This document shows positions 31,227-38,514 of a stretch of 40,280 nucleotides of DNA, piece by piece. The stretch is from Myxococcales bacterium (GTDB taxonomy: Bacteria > Myxococcota_A > Polyangia > Polyangiales > Polyangiaceae): assembly GCA_016191785.1 (NCBI GenBank), contig JACPVJ010000189.1, positions 1 to 40,280 of the forward strand, in the 5' to 3' direction. A program made the translations under genes and the position numbers. A model generated the notes under the pieces. That model was not told where the DNA came from. It did not search any database and saw nothing but the letters and a program-made list of their open reading frames with translations. Within the stretch, counting starts at the first letter, position 1. Each line of letters starts with the position of its first letter.

Positions 31227-31845
31227 GAGTCAGATCCCAGGTGCCTTCCAGGTGCACCGCCTTGTTGGCGTCGCTGACGACCGCGGTCCAGTCTGCTTTG
31301 AATGACCCCACAGTGCGCTTCGCGGTGGCGTCCCAGCTGGTGATGGTGACCGAACCGGTCGTGCAGTCTTGCATCGCGCCTGCGCCCTTGATGGTGCCGA
31401 CGTTGGGCGCCGACGCCTTCACCGCGGGGAGCGTGCCGACCGCGGTCATGTCGGCAAGCCAGACGGTGACGTTGTACTGATCGGCCTGAACGCCACTCGA
31501 CATGGCGCAGCCGACGGTGCCAAAGCCCGGCCAACCGATGGTGGTCAGCGACGACTTGGCACAGCTCCAGCTGACGGCCTTGCCGTCGACCGTGCCCGTG
31601 ATCTGGATGCCTCCGGAGCTGGCGCCGCCGGTGCCCGACCCGCCGGTACCTGCGCTTCCACCGCTGGCGCCGCCGCTTCCAGCTGCGCCGCCGCTTCCAG
31701 CTGCGCCGCCGGTCGCACCACTTCCACCAGAGCCCGAAGCGCCGCCGGTGCCGCTGCCCCCAGAGCCGCCTCCCCCATCGTCATCCGAGCCACAAGCGGG
31801 CAGACACAGCATCAGGGCGAGACACGCAGGGCTAAATCGTCGCAT
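31222..31845 (-). CDS. Lipoprotein with Gly-rich linker
   Basis: This encodes 207 residues. The lipobox CLPAC has Cys18, followed by an acidic GSDDDG and a Gly/Ser/Ala/Thr linker of about 55 residues. The C-terminal domain (about 80-207) is beta-rich with GIQITGTVDGKAVSWSC, KAVHLEGTWDLTQ at the end, and three Cys. The start is fixed by the signal sequence. This resembles other linker-carrying surface lipoproteins in the window. The function is unknown. Confidence 0.85.
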   Translation of the reverse strand: MRRFSPACLALMLCLPACGSDDDGGGGSGGSGTGGASGSGGSGATGGAAGSGGAAGSGGASGGSAGTGGSGTGGASSGGIQITGTVDGKAVSWSCAKSSLTTIGWPGFGTVGCAMSSGVQADQYNVTVWLADMTAVGTLPAVKASAPNVGTIKGAGAMQDCTTGSVTITSWDATAKRTVGSFKADWTAVVSDANKAVHLEGTWDLTQ

Positions 31846-31856
31846 GGGCCGTCACG

Positions 31857-32092
31857 CTACCCTGCTTTGGCGCTTTCCATCATGACGCCCGTCAGGGCGA
31901 CAGGTTCAACGACCAGCGCAGCAAGCGCTTGCACCTTCGCCAGGCAGCCCTGCAGCGCGCCCTGGGTCTGGTGGCGGTCACGGCGTTCAGCACCGTCTGG
32001 ATCAACAAGGCCTGCTCGGTGAGCATTGGGCTGCTGGCCGCGACCGACGTCCGTGACGACCGCTTCGAGCCCTTCTTCACGGCTGCGATCAC
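31857..32092 (-). pseudogene. Probable frameshifted small gene downstream of the membrane protein
   Basis: A GTG at 32092 overlaps the stop of the upstream gene (GTGA), starting a frame VIAAVKKGSKRSS...LLIQTVLNAVTAT. At about 31965-31975 the coding character moves to another frame, continuing QTQGALQGCLAKVQALAAL and ending ESAKAG at 31857. A one-base deletion would explain it. The opposite strand has an equally open frame over the same bases (third positions coincide), so the call is tentative. If real, the product was about 78 residues. Confidence 0.35.
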
Positions 32093-32535
32093 GGCGGCGT
32101 CCAGCCACCCTTGGTCAGCGCCGCCAGCATCACCGCGACCAGGTAGCAGGCCAGCCCGACGGCGATCAGCGCCGCGGCCAGGTTCAGCTTCCTCAGCAGG
32201 CGGTCACGCCGAGCGATCACGCGGCGAGCGAGCTCGACGTTGCCATGGCCCAGGTCCTGGGTGACCCAGCGCACGCTCGAGAGGCAGCGAATGGTGATCA
32301 CGATCGCGACCAGGATGAACGCTACCCCCACGATCATCGCGAGCGCCGACGGCAGGCCGGCGTTCACCATGTTGTGGCCTGCGAATCCGGTCACGCTGAT
32401 GCAGATGCCAGCGATGCCCAGGAAGGTCTGTGCCTGCGTGCGCAGCACGGCCAGCTGACCGGAGAGCAACGACACCAGCTCTTGCGAGCGCTCGCAGGTC
32501 GCGGCCAGGTTCTCGGCTTCACCGGCTTCCGCCAT
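32089..32535 (-). CDS. Two-span membrane protein, unknown function
   Basis: This encodes 148 residues from the ATG at 32535; longer forms would run into the divergent kinase gene. A helical cytoplasmic start (AEAGEAENLAATCERSQELV) is followed by hydrophobic segments at about 35-50, 60-80 and 120-142, with a basic stretch VIARRDRLLRK between. The layout resembles SLATT-type or small-effector membrane proteins, but no domain is assigned. It is divergent from the Ser/Thr kinase, 83 bases away. Confidence 0.7.
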   Translation of the reverse strand: MAEAGEAENLAATCERSQELVSLLSGQLAVLRTQAQTFLGIAGICISVTGFAGHNMVNAGLPSALAMIVGVAFILVAIVITIRCLSSVRWVTQDLGHGNVELARRVIARRDRLLRKLNLAAALIAVGLACYLVAVMLAALTKGGWTPP

Positions 32536-32618
32536 GATTCCGGCGGGTAGCAGAAGCGGGCGAAGACGGCCAAGTTGACTTGCCAGCGCCGGGGGCGCCT
32601 GCGACGCTCCCTCTCGCG

Positions 32619-34235
32619 ATGTTCGTGTGTCCGAGCTGCGGCCTTCCCGCATCAGCGGCGGGGTTCTGCACCGAAGACGGTGCGGCGCTCGCGCCCGCGG
32701 ACGACCCGCTGCTGGGGCAGACAGTGGGCAGCTATCGGATCGCTCGCCGGGTTGGCCAAGGCGGCATGGGTACGGTCTACCTGGGGGTGCAACCGACCAT
32801 CGGCAGCCGGGTGGCGATCAAGGTCTTGTCGGCGGCTGCCAGCTCGACGTCGGGGATCGTCGATCGGTTCTTCGCCGAGGCCCGCGCCGCCAATCACATC
32901 CGGCACGAGAGCATCGTGAACGTGATCGATCTGGCGGTATTGCCCGACGAGCGCCCGTACATCGTGATGGAGTACCTGGAGGGCGCCTCGCTCTCCGACC
33001 ACTTCGAGGCGCATCAGCCGTTTCCGCTGGGCTTCCTCGCGCGGCTCGCCCTCGAGGCGCTGAGCGCCCTCGAGGCCGCCCACGCCCACGGCATCACCCA
33101 TCGTGATCTGAAGCCGGACAACCTGTTCGTCACCACCCTGGGCCGAGTGAAGGTGCTGGACTTCGGCATCGCCAAGCTCCACCCCGAGCTGGGCGGGCAG
33201 AGCGACTCGACCCGAACTGGCGCGCTGCTCGGAACCCCGCAGTACATGTCGCCAGAGCAGGCGCTGGGCCAGCCCGTCGACCCGCGCGCCGACCTCTACT
33301 CGCTGGGCGTGGTGCTGTACGAGGGCGCCACGGGCAGACGACCGTTCGAAGCCGACTCGTTGTTCGAGCTCTTGCGGCAGCACATCGAGGCATCCCCCTT
33401 GGCACCCTGCGCACTGCGCCGCGACCTCCCCCCGGCCTTCGAGCACGTGATCATGCGCGCGCTGGAGAAAGACCGAAGCCGGCGCTTTCAATCGGCCGCC
33501 GAGATGACCGCAGCGCTGGGGGCGGTACTGCAGCAGTTGCCCGACGCAGGCAACGTCGCGCCCTCGGCGCCTCCGCTGCGGCCGCGGACTCCGATGCCGG
33601 TCGCGCCGACCGCGGCGCAGACCGGCGCGAGCTCGCGCATCAGCGTCGGCGGTACGGCGCTCGCGCCGGTGTCGGTCCAGCACCGTTCGTCGCCGGTCGG
33701 GTTCATCGTCGGCATCTTGGGCGCGCTGCTCGCGCTCGCCGGCGTCGCGACCGCGGTGTTCTTCTACTTCTGGTCGAGCAAGGACGCGGTGAACGTCACC
33801 TTCGAGTCCGGGTCTGGGACCGATCCGTTCGAAGAGCTGGCCACGGCGCGCACCCAGGCTCGGAAGCATTTCGCGGACGCCGAGCTGGTCACGATCTCGG
33901 CCACCGGCGTGCGGCCCGACGGCACGGTCGACTTGAAGAACCCGATGCACGCCATGGCGTTCATCTTTCGCTCCCCGTCGGCTTCGAAGAGCAGCAAGCA
34001 GTGCCTGGTGTCGGTCAGCACCTCGCAGTACGGGACGTTCGCCTCGCCGGTCGAAGACACCTCGTTCAACTGCCAGCAGCCGACCATCAAGGCGCCCCGC
34101 TGCACGCTCTCGGCCGTCATGAAGAAGGCCCCGCCGGGCACCAAGAGCGTGACCTTCAGTCACCAGGTGAACGCCTGGAACTGGGTCGTGATGGGCGGAA
34201 CCGCCTCGGTAACCCTGGTTCCCGACAGCTGCTGA
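32619..34235 (+). CDS. Transmembrane Ser/Thr protein kinase with N-terminal zinc ribbon
   Basis: This encodes 538 residues from the ATG at 32619. An N-terminal half-ribbon CPSCGLPASAAGFC (Cys4, Cys7, Cys17) precedes the kinase domain (about 39-305). The domain has the Gly loop GQGGMG at 47-52, Lys68 in VAIK, Glu87, HRDLKPDN with Asp163 at 161-168, DFG at 181-183 and GTPQYMSPEQ, so it should be active. A Pro-rich linker, one membrane segment (about 361-385) and an outside domain (about 390-538) with six Cys-containing strands follow, which may sense a ligand or cell-wall state. The Zn-ribbon theme continues in the next genes. Confidence 0.9.
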   Translation: MFVCPSCGLPASAAGFCTEDGAALAPADDPLLGQTVGSYRIARRVGQGGMGTVYLGVQPTIGSRVAIKVLSAAASSTSGIVDRFFAEARAANHIRHESIVNVIDLAVLPDERPYIVMEYLEGASLSDHFEAHQPFPLGFLARLALEALSALEAAHAHGITHRDLKPDNLFVTTLGRVKVLDFGIAKLHPELGGQSDSTRTGALLGTPQYMSPEQALGQPVDPRADLYSLGVVLYEGATGRRPFEADSLFELLRQHIEASPLAPCALRRDLPPAFEHVIMRALEKDRSRRFQSAAEMTAALGAVLQQLPDAGNVAPSAPPLRPRTPMPVAPTAAQTGASSRISVGGTALAPVSVQHRSSPVGFIVGILGALLALAGVATAVFFYFWSSKDAVNVTFESGSGTDPFEELATARTQARKHFADAELVTISATGVRPDGTVDLKNPMHAMAFIFRSPSASKSSKQCLVSVSTSQYGTFASPVEDTSFNCQQPTIKAPRCTLSAVMKKAPPGTKSVTFSHQVNAWNWVVMGGTASVTLVPDSC

Positions 34236-34299
34236 CCCCGACTTGACGGGCGTCATGTCGGGTCCCCCGGGGCCGTGGGACCATGCCCGGCGAGGCCCC

Positions 34300-34698
34300 A
34301 TGGATTCCTTCACTGTCTGTGAGTCGTGCCACCGGCACGTCAAGGCAACCGAAACTTCGTGTCCCTTCTGCCGCTCGGCGCGCAGCCGCGTGGGCGTGAC
34401 CGCCGCGCTGGTCGTCGGCGTCGGCCTCTCGCTCGCTGCGTGCGGAAGCGACGGCGACGGCGGCGGCGGTACGGGCGGCGCGTCGACGGGTGGTTCGAGC
34501 GGTAGCGGCGGCAGCGCGACCGGCGGCGCAGCCGGCGGTGGCGGCGCCGCGGGCAGCAACACCGGCGGGCAAGGCGGTATCGCGCCGGCCTACGGCCCGC
34601 CTCCGGTGGGTGGCGCCGCGGGTACCGGTGGCAGCAGCACCGGTGGCCAGGGCGGTGCGATGCCGGCGTACGGTCCTCCGCCGAACGACGGCGGTTGA
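34300..34698 (+). CDS. Zinc-ribbon/lipobox Gly-rich protein with two YGPPP motifs (paralogue A)
   Basis: This encodes 132 residues. A zinc ribbon (Cys7-x2-Cys10 and Cys21-x2-Cys24) comes before a hydrophobic segment that ends in a lipobox LSLAAC with Cys48. The rest is a Gly/Ser/Thr/Ala linker holding PAYGPPP at 96-102 and again at 122-128. Having a folded ribbon before the signal segment is unusual: signal peptidase II cleavage would leave the ribbon on the cytoplasmic side. Its paralogue lies at 35686 and a radical SAM/SPASM gene ends next to that one. I infer that YGPPP is a target for modification. The start at 34300 is fixed by the paralogue. Confidence 0.8.
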   Translation: MDSFTVCESCHRHVKATETSCPFCRSARSRVGVTAALVVGVGLSLAACGSDGDGGGGTGGASTGGSSGSGGSATGGAAGGGGAAGSNTGGQGGIAPAYGPPPVGGAAGTGGSSTGGQGGAMPAYGPPPNDGG

Positions 34699-34742
34699 GG
34701 TCGCACTGAATCCGACACGCCCGCTTGGCATCAGACGCCGGC

Positions 34743-35639
34743 GTGTCGAAAACACCTTGGGGGTGGGTCTTGGCGTCCGCGCTGTCGCTCGCGTGCTCGA
34801 GCGCGGGTAGTGGCGGCGGCGGTACGGGCGGCAGCGGAGCGTCGGCCGGCGCCGGTGCGAGCGGCGGCAGCGCGGGCAGCGGCGCAGCGGCCGGGAGCGG
34901 CGGCGGCAACGTCGGCGGCTCCGCCGGTGTCGCGGGCAGCGCCGGAACGGGTGGCACCGCGGGGTCGGGCGCGACCGGCGGCAGCGCGACGGGCGGCGGC
35001 GGCGGCAGCGGTGGCAGCGGCGGCGCGGAAGCGTGCGGCAACGGCGTCGACGACGATCAGGACGGCTACAAGGACTGCGACGACGACGACTGCTTCGACG
35101 ACGCCGGCTGCGTCACCAAAGAGGCCACCGAGCTGAAGGCCGGCGACCACACGCCCTGCGGCAAACCCGTGACCTTCGCCGACGCCCTCTCGGTTCAGAC
35201 ATGCCAGGGCTACGGCATGGGGTTTCAGAAGACCAAGTGCGCCTTCGGCAAGTTCAGCGGGACCATCACCTTCTTGTGCGGGCCAAAGCCCGCCGCCGGG
35301 CAAAAGGACTCGGTGCTGGTGCGCTGGAAGGTGCACGCCAGCATTCCCCAAGAGAAGGTCGGCAGCATGCCGGTGCTGTACGAGCCAATCGGCGGCGAAT
35401 ACGCCTGGCAGAGCGGCGGCGGCAGCAGCATCAATCCGCGGCACTACACGTTCGACCTGGTGGCAAATCAGCTCGAGGCCGACTTCGTCGGCTACGAGAA
35501 GCTCACCGTCCCCGCCGGAGCCAGCGGTGGCGACCTGCGCGAGTGGTTCACGCTGAACAGCTTCTCTCCCCCCGCGGTGTTCATCGGCGGCGGGTTCACG
35601 GTGACGATCGACATGAACGCGCTGCGAGCGGGCAAATGA
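34743..35639 (+). CDS. Lipoprotein with Gly-rich linker and Asp-rich metal-binding motif
   Basis: This encodes 298 residues from a GTG at 34743 (a TTG lies six codons earlier). The lipobox LSLAC has Cys18. An about 80-residue Gly/Ser/Ala/Thr linker follows. CGNGVDDDQDGYKDCDDDDCFDDAGC (about 100-125) is the 'putative metal-binding motif' of many delta-proteobacterial surface proteins, a calcium-binding Asp-rich loop with paired Cys. The C-terminal domain (about 130-298) is beta-rich with four Cys and ends in GGGFTVTIDMNAL. It lies between the two YGPPP paralogues but lacks that motif. A cell-surface role is likely. Confidence 0.85.
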   Translation: MSKTPWGWVLASALSLACSSAGSGGGGTGGSGASAGAGASGGSAGSGAAAGSGGGNVGGSAGVAGSAGTGGTAGSGATGGSATGGGGGSGGSGGAEACGNGVDDDQDGYKDCDDDDCFDDAGCVTKEATELKAGDHTPCGKPVTFADALSVQTCQGYGMGFQKTKCAFGKFSGTITFLCGPKPAAGQKDSVLVRWKVHASIPQEKVGSMPVLYEPIGGEYAWQSGGGSSINPRHYTFDLVANQLEADFVGYEKLTVPAGASGGDLREWFTLNSFSPPAVFIGGGFTVTIDMNALRAGK

Positions 35640-35685
35640 TTTCGATCAGGTCGCGCCCCGGGCGAACGTGGGACACTCCGTACCC

Positions 35686-36120
35686 ATGAGCGCGTTCTTC
35701 GTCTGCGAGTCGTGCCGCCGGCACGTGAAGGTCGCCGAGCACAGCTGCCCGTTTTGTCGCACCAGCCGCAGCCGCATGGGCGTGACCGCGGCGCTGGTGG
35801 TCGGCGTCGGCTTGTCGCTCGGGGCATGTGGCGGCGACACGGACACCGACGGCACCGGCGGAAGTGGCGGCGCGGCCACCGGCGGTGGCGGCAGCAGCGG
35901 CAGCGGCGGCGCGGCCACCGGCGGCACGGCGGGGAGCGGTGGCGATGGCGGCGGCGGCGCGGTGGCCGCCTACGGCCCGCCTCCGATCGGTGGCGCCGGC
36001 GGCATGGGCGGCACGGCGGGCTCGGGCGGCACGGCCGGCACCGGCGGCGCAGCCACCGGCGGCGGCGGCGGTGGCACTCCGCTCTACGGTCCGCCGCCCC
36101 CACCGCCCGACAAACACTGA
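35686..36120 (+). CDS. Zinc-ribbon/lipobox Gly-rich protein with two YGPPP motifs (paralogue B)
   Basis: This encodes 144 residues and matches paralogue A position by position through residue 50: Cys7, Cys10, Cys21, Cys24, the segment GVTAALVVGVGLSL, and the lipobox Cys48. The Gly-rich part carries AAYGPPP at 94-100 and PLYGPPPPPP at 132-140, then DKH. The bases upstream of the two genes are also alike, indicating a duplication that included the leader. The stop at 36118-36120 is one base from the stop of the minus-strand radical SAM gene. It is the strongest candidate substrate of that enzyme. Confidence 0.8.
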   Translation: MSAFFVCESCRRHVKVAEHSCPFCRTSRSRMGVTAALVVGVGLSLGACGGDTDTDGTGGSGGAATGGGGSSGSGGAATGGTAGSGGDGGGGAVAAYGPPPIGGAGGMGGTAGSGGTAGTGGAATGGGGGGTPLYGPPPPPPDKH

Positions 36121-36121
36121 C

Positions 36122-37327
36122 TCAGGCCTGAGCGGGCAGCGCGCTCTTCCAGTCCGCGGGCGCAGCTTCTACCGACAGCTCGAAGCGCGCAGTATCGCGG
36201 ATCGCTCCGCTGGCGCGCGACACCAGCGTCAGCCGTTCGCGCTGGCCTTCGCGCAGCATCTCGAGCGCGCGGTGGTGGCAATACGGGTTGTTCCCGATCT
36301 TGCCGAGCAAGGTCGAGCTGGTCCACACGCACCCGCCCTTGCAGGTGTCGGCGTAGTAGCAGCCGCGGCAATAGCCCCAGAGGTCGTCGAGCTGGAACTT
36401 GCGCGTGATCGACAGCTCGGGCGAGCTGTCCCAGATCTCGCGGATCCGCTTGTCGCGCACGTTGCCGCCCACGAAGCCCTGCGACGCCATGGCGGAACAG
36501 CCCTTGATGTCGCCGTTGGCCTCGATGCCCATGGTGCGAATGCCGCCGCCGCAACCGCTAGAGAAGCCGTAGCGCGTGCGGTCGGAGCGGAGCAGGTGCT
36601 CGTACGGGCCGAAATAGCCGACGTTGTTACCGGGCCAGAGCTTCACGCCGCGCTGGTCGGCGCGCTGCCGAGCCGCGGCGATGCGGGGCATCACCTCGAG
36701 GATGTCGTAGGGCTGAAGCCAGAGATCCTCGGCCTCGGCCGCGCGCCCCATCGGCACCATCAGCTGCACCTGCCAGCCGTAGGCGCCGCGGTCTGCCACC
36801 AGATCCAGGATGCCCTCGAGCTCGCGGTAGTTCTTGCGGTTCACCTGGGTGTTCGAGCCGACGGCGACGCCGCGCTCGCGCAACAGCTCCATCGCGCGCA
36901 GGGCCGAGCGATGGCTGCCCTTCAGCCCCCGCAGATCGTCATGCGTGGCCTCGAGGCCGTCGACCGACACACTGACCGCGGTGATGTCGGCGGCCTTCAG
37001 CCCGTCCGCCAGCTCGGGCGTGAAGCCGCGCCCGCCGGTCACCATGGTGCACTCCATGCCGCGCGCGCGAATGGCCTTCACGAGCGGCAAGAAATCGTCG
37101 CGCAGGTAGGCCTCTCCGCCGTGGACGGCGATCTCGGCCGTACCCATCTCGTGAAGCTGATCGACGATGCCCATCGCCTCGTCCGTGGTGAGCTCGTCCG
37201 GGTGCTTCTTGCCGGCACGCGTGCCGCAGAAGCGGCAGTGCTGATCGCAGCGCAGCGTTGTCTCCCAGACCACGAGCAGCGGACGGTACTCGCTCACGAC
37301 CTGCAGGCGGCGGGGCTCGGCGTTCAT
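36122..37327 (-). CDS. Radical SAM/SPASM-domain enzyme
   Basis: This encodes 401 residues. The 4Fe-4S/SAM motif CDQHCRFC has Cys27, Cys31 and Cys34. HGGEAYLRDDF (about 69-79) is the GGE-type motif. SPASM-type cysteines lie at 259, 277, 320, 323, 329, 333 and 350 (SSGCGGG, KGCSAM, YCRGCYYADTCKGGC, NPYC), enough for two auxiliary clusters. SPASM enzymes usually modify peptides (PqqE, sactisynthases, cyclophane makers, AnSME). The gene ends tail-to-tail with a YGPPP lipoprotein, the likely target. No separate peptide-binding RRE domain or protease is seen. The last about 40 residues have no assigned role. Confidence 0.9.
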   Translation of the reverse strand: MNAEPRRLQVVSEYRPLLVVWETTLRCDQHCRFCGTRAGKKHPDELTTDEAMGIVDQLHEMGTAEIAVHGGEAYLRDDFLPLVKAIRARGMECTMVTGGRGFTPELADGLKAADITAVSVSVDGLEATHDDLRGLKGSHRSALRAMELLRERGVAVGSNTQVNRKNYRELEGILDLVADRGAYGWQVQLMVPMGRAAEAEDLWLQPYDILEVMPRIAAARQRADQRGVKLWPGNNVGYFGPYEHLLRSDRTRYGFSSGCGGGIRTMGIEANGDIKGCSAMASQGFVGGNVRDKRIREIWDSSPELSITRKFQLDDLWGYCRGCYYADTCKGGCVWTSSTLLGKIGNNPYCHHRALEMLREGQRERLTLVSRASGAIRDTARFELSVEAAPADWKSALPAQA

Positions 37328-37376
37328 CGCGCCGGAAGCATACCCGCGCCCGGGGCAGAAGCCCGGGTTATTTGCG

Positions 37377-38078
37377 TCAAATGTACTGGCCAGAGTCGAC
37401 GCGGATCACCTCGCCAGTGATACAGCGCGCGTCGTCCGAGAGCAGGAACGCGACGGCGTTGGCCACGTCGCGCGCGGTCGGCAGCTGGGGCAACGCTGCC
37501 TCGGCCTGGGCCTTGTCCCGGAACTCTTGGGGCAAAGCCAGAGTCATCTCGGTCAGCACCATGCCGGGCGCGATGGCGTTTACAGTGACGCCCTTGCCGC
37601 CCAGCTCTTTCGCCACCGCCTTGGTCAGGCCGATGAGGCCGGCCTTCGACGCCGCGTAGTTGACCTGCCCGAACTTGCCGCGTAGCCCGTTGATGCTCGA
37701 CAGGTTCACGATGCGCCCGTGGCCTGCGGCCCGCATCCGCGGAGCGAGCGCCCGCACCAGGTTGAACGCCCCCGTCAAGTTGACGTCCAAGACGGACTGC
37801 CACTCGTCGTCGGTCATCTTGCCCAAGCTCTTGTCGCGGGTGATGCCGGCGTTGTTCACCAAGAGCGTGGCCTCGTCGGGCAGGCCTTCGACCGCGGCCG
37901 TCACCGACGCCGACTGGGCGATGTTCACCTTGCAAAACTCGGCGCCCGCGAGCGCCTCGCCGGGCTCGAGGTCGAACACGAAGACGCGCGCGCCGCGCTC
38001 GATCAGCGTCTCGGCGATGCTGCGCCCGATGCCCCGCGCGCCTCCAGTGACCACCGCGGCTCGACCCTTGAACGTCAT
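37377..38078 (-). CDS. Short-chain dehydrogenase/reductase, FabG/PhaB-like
   Basis: This encodes 233 residues from the ATG at 38078; an in-frame start 12 codons earlier is less likely because family members begin near MTFKGRAAVVTGG. TGGARGIG (11-18) binds the NADP(H) cofactor, NNAG follows at about 77-80, and the catalytic Ser (in NLSSINGLRG), Tyr and Lys (NYAASKAG) are present. The likeness is to 3-oxoacyl-ACP and acetoacetyl-CoA reductases. It may belong to lipid metabolism or to PHB synthesis; nothing nearby decides. It lies 50 bases upstream of the radical SAM gene in the same direction. Confidence 0.87.
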   Translation of the reverse strand: MTFKGRAAVVTGGARGIGRSIAETLIERGARVFVFDLEPGEALAGAEFCKVNIAQSASVTAAVEGLPDEATLLVNNAGITRDKSLGKMTDDEWQSVLDVNLTGAFNLVRALAPRMRAAGHGRIVNLSSINGLRGKFGQVNYAASKAGLIGLTKAVAKELGGKGVTVNAIAPGMVLTEMTLALPQEFRDKAQAEAALPQLPTARDVANAVAFLLSDDARCITGEVIRVDSGQYI

Positions 38079-38114
38079 GCCCGGCACATGCCGCGGCGGC
38101 GCTCGAAAGTCCAC

Positions 38115-38417
38115 TCAGCGCGGCACCGGCCGCACGTAGCCAGGGCGCGAGCGCTCCCACCGCCCACGCACCCAGACGTGGCGCGCGCCGTCCCAGTGCC
38201 AGTAGCCGCGCACCCAGACCCAGTCGGCGCCGAGCGGCGCCTCGGGCGTGGGATCGGGGCGGGCCTTGGGCTGCCCGCTCACCAGCTGGCCCGCGTGGGG
38301 CTCGTCGGCGGGCGGCGGAGGGGTCTCGCGCGCGGCCTCGGCGTTGGTGGGGCGTCGCTCGACGCCCGTGACGCAGCCCGAAAGGGCAACGACGAAGAGC
38401 AACATGACCGAGCGCAC
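38115..38417 (-). CDS. Small lipoprotein with WxxGxW-type repeat
   Basis: This encodes 100 residues from a GTG at 38417, which supplies the only Arg before the signal segment; the ATG at 38405 is the alternative. The lipobox ALSGC has Cys15. A Pro/Glu/Ala linker leads to WVWVRGYWHWDGARHVWVRGRWE, two copies of the Y/WxWxxGxW motif found in small envelope proteins of Proteobacteria and Myxococcota. It is probably outer-membrane-attached. Its role is not known. It is divergent from the pyrophosphorylase-like gene. Confidence 0.78.
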   Translation of the reverse strand: MRSVMLLFVVALSGCVTGVERRPTNAEAARETPPPPADEPHAGQLVSGQPKARPDPTPEAPLGADWVWVRGYWHWDGARHVWVRGRWERSRPGYVRPVPR

Positions 38418-38514
38418 GGCGCCTAGGCTAGCCGATTGCTCCAAGGCGAGACAGGGCGAGCGCGCCCGGGATTCGGTGAAGCGGGCCAGAGATCTTCTGT
38501 TACCCTCGCCCGCC

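Noticed and set aside
35828..37420. 530-codon plus-strand open frame across the radical SAM gene
   Set aside because: It is the antisense of a well-supported SPASM enzyme and an out-of-frame reading of paralogue B.
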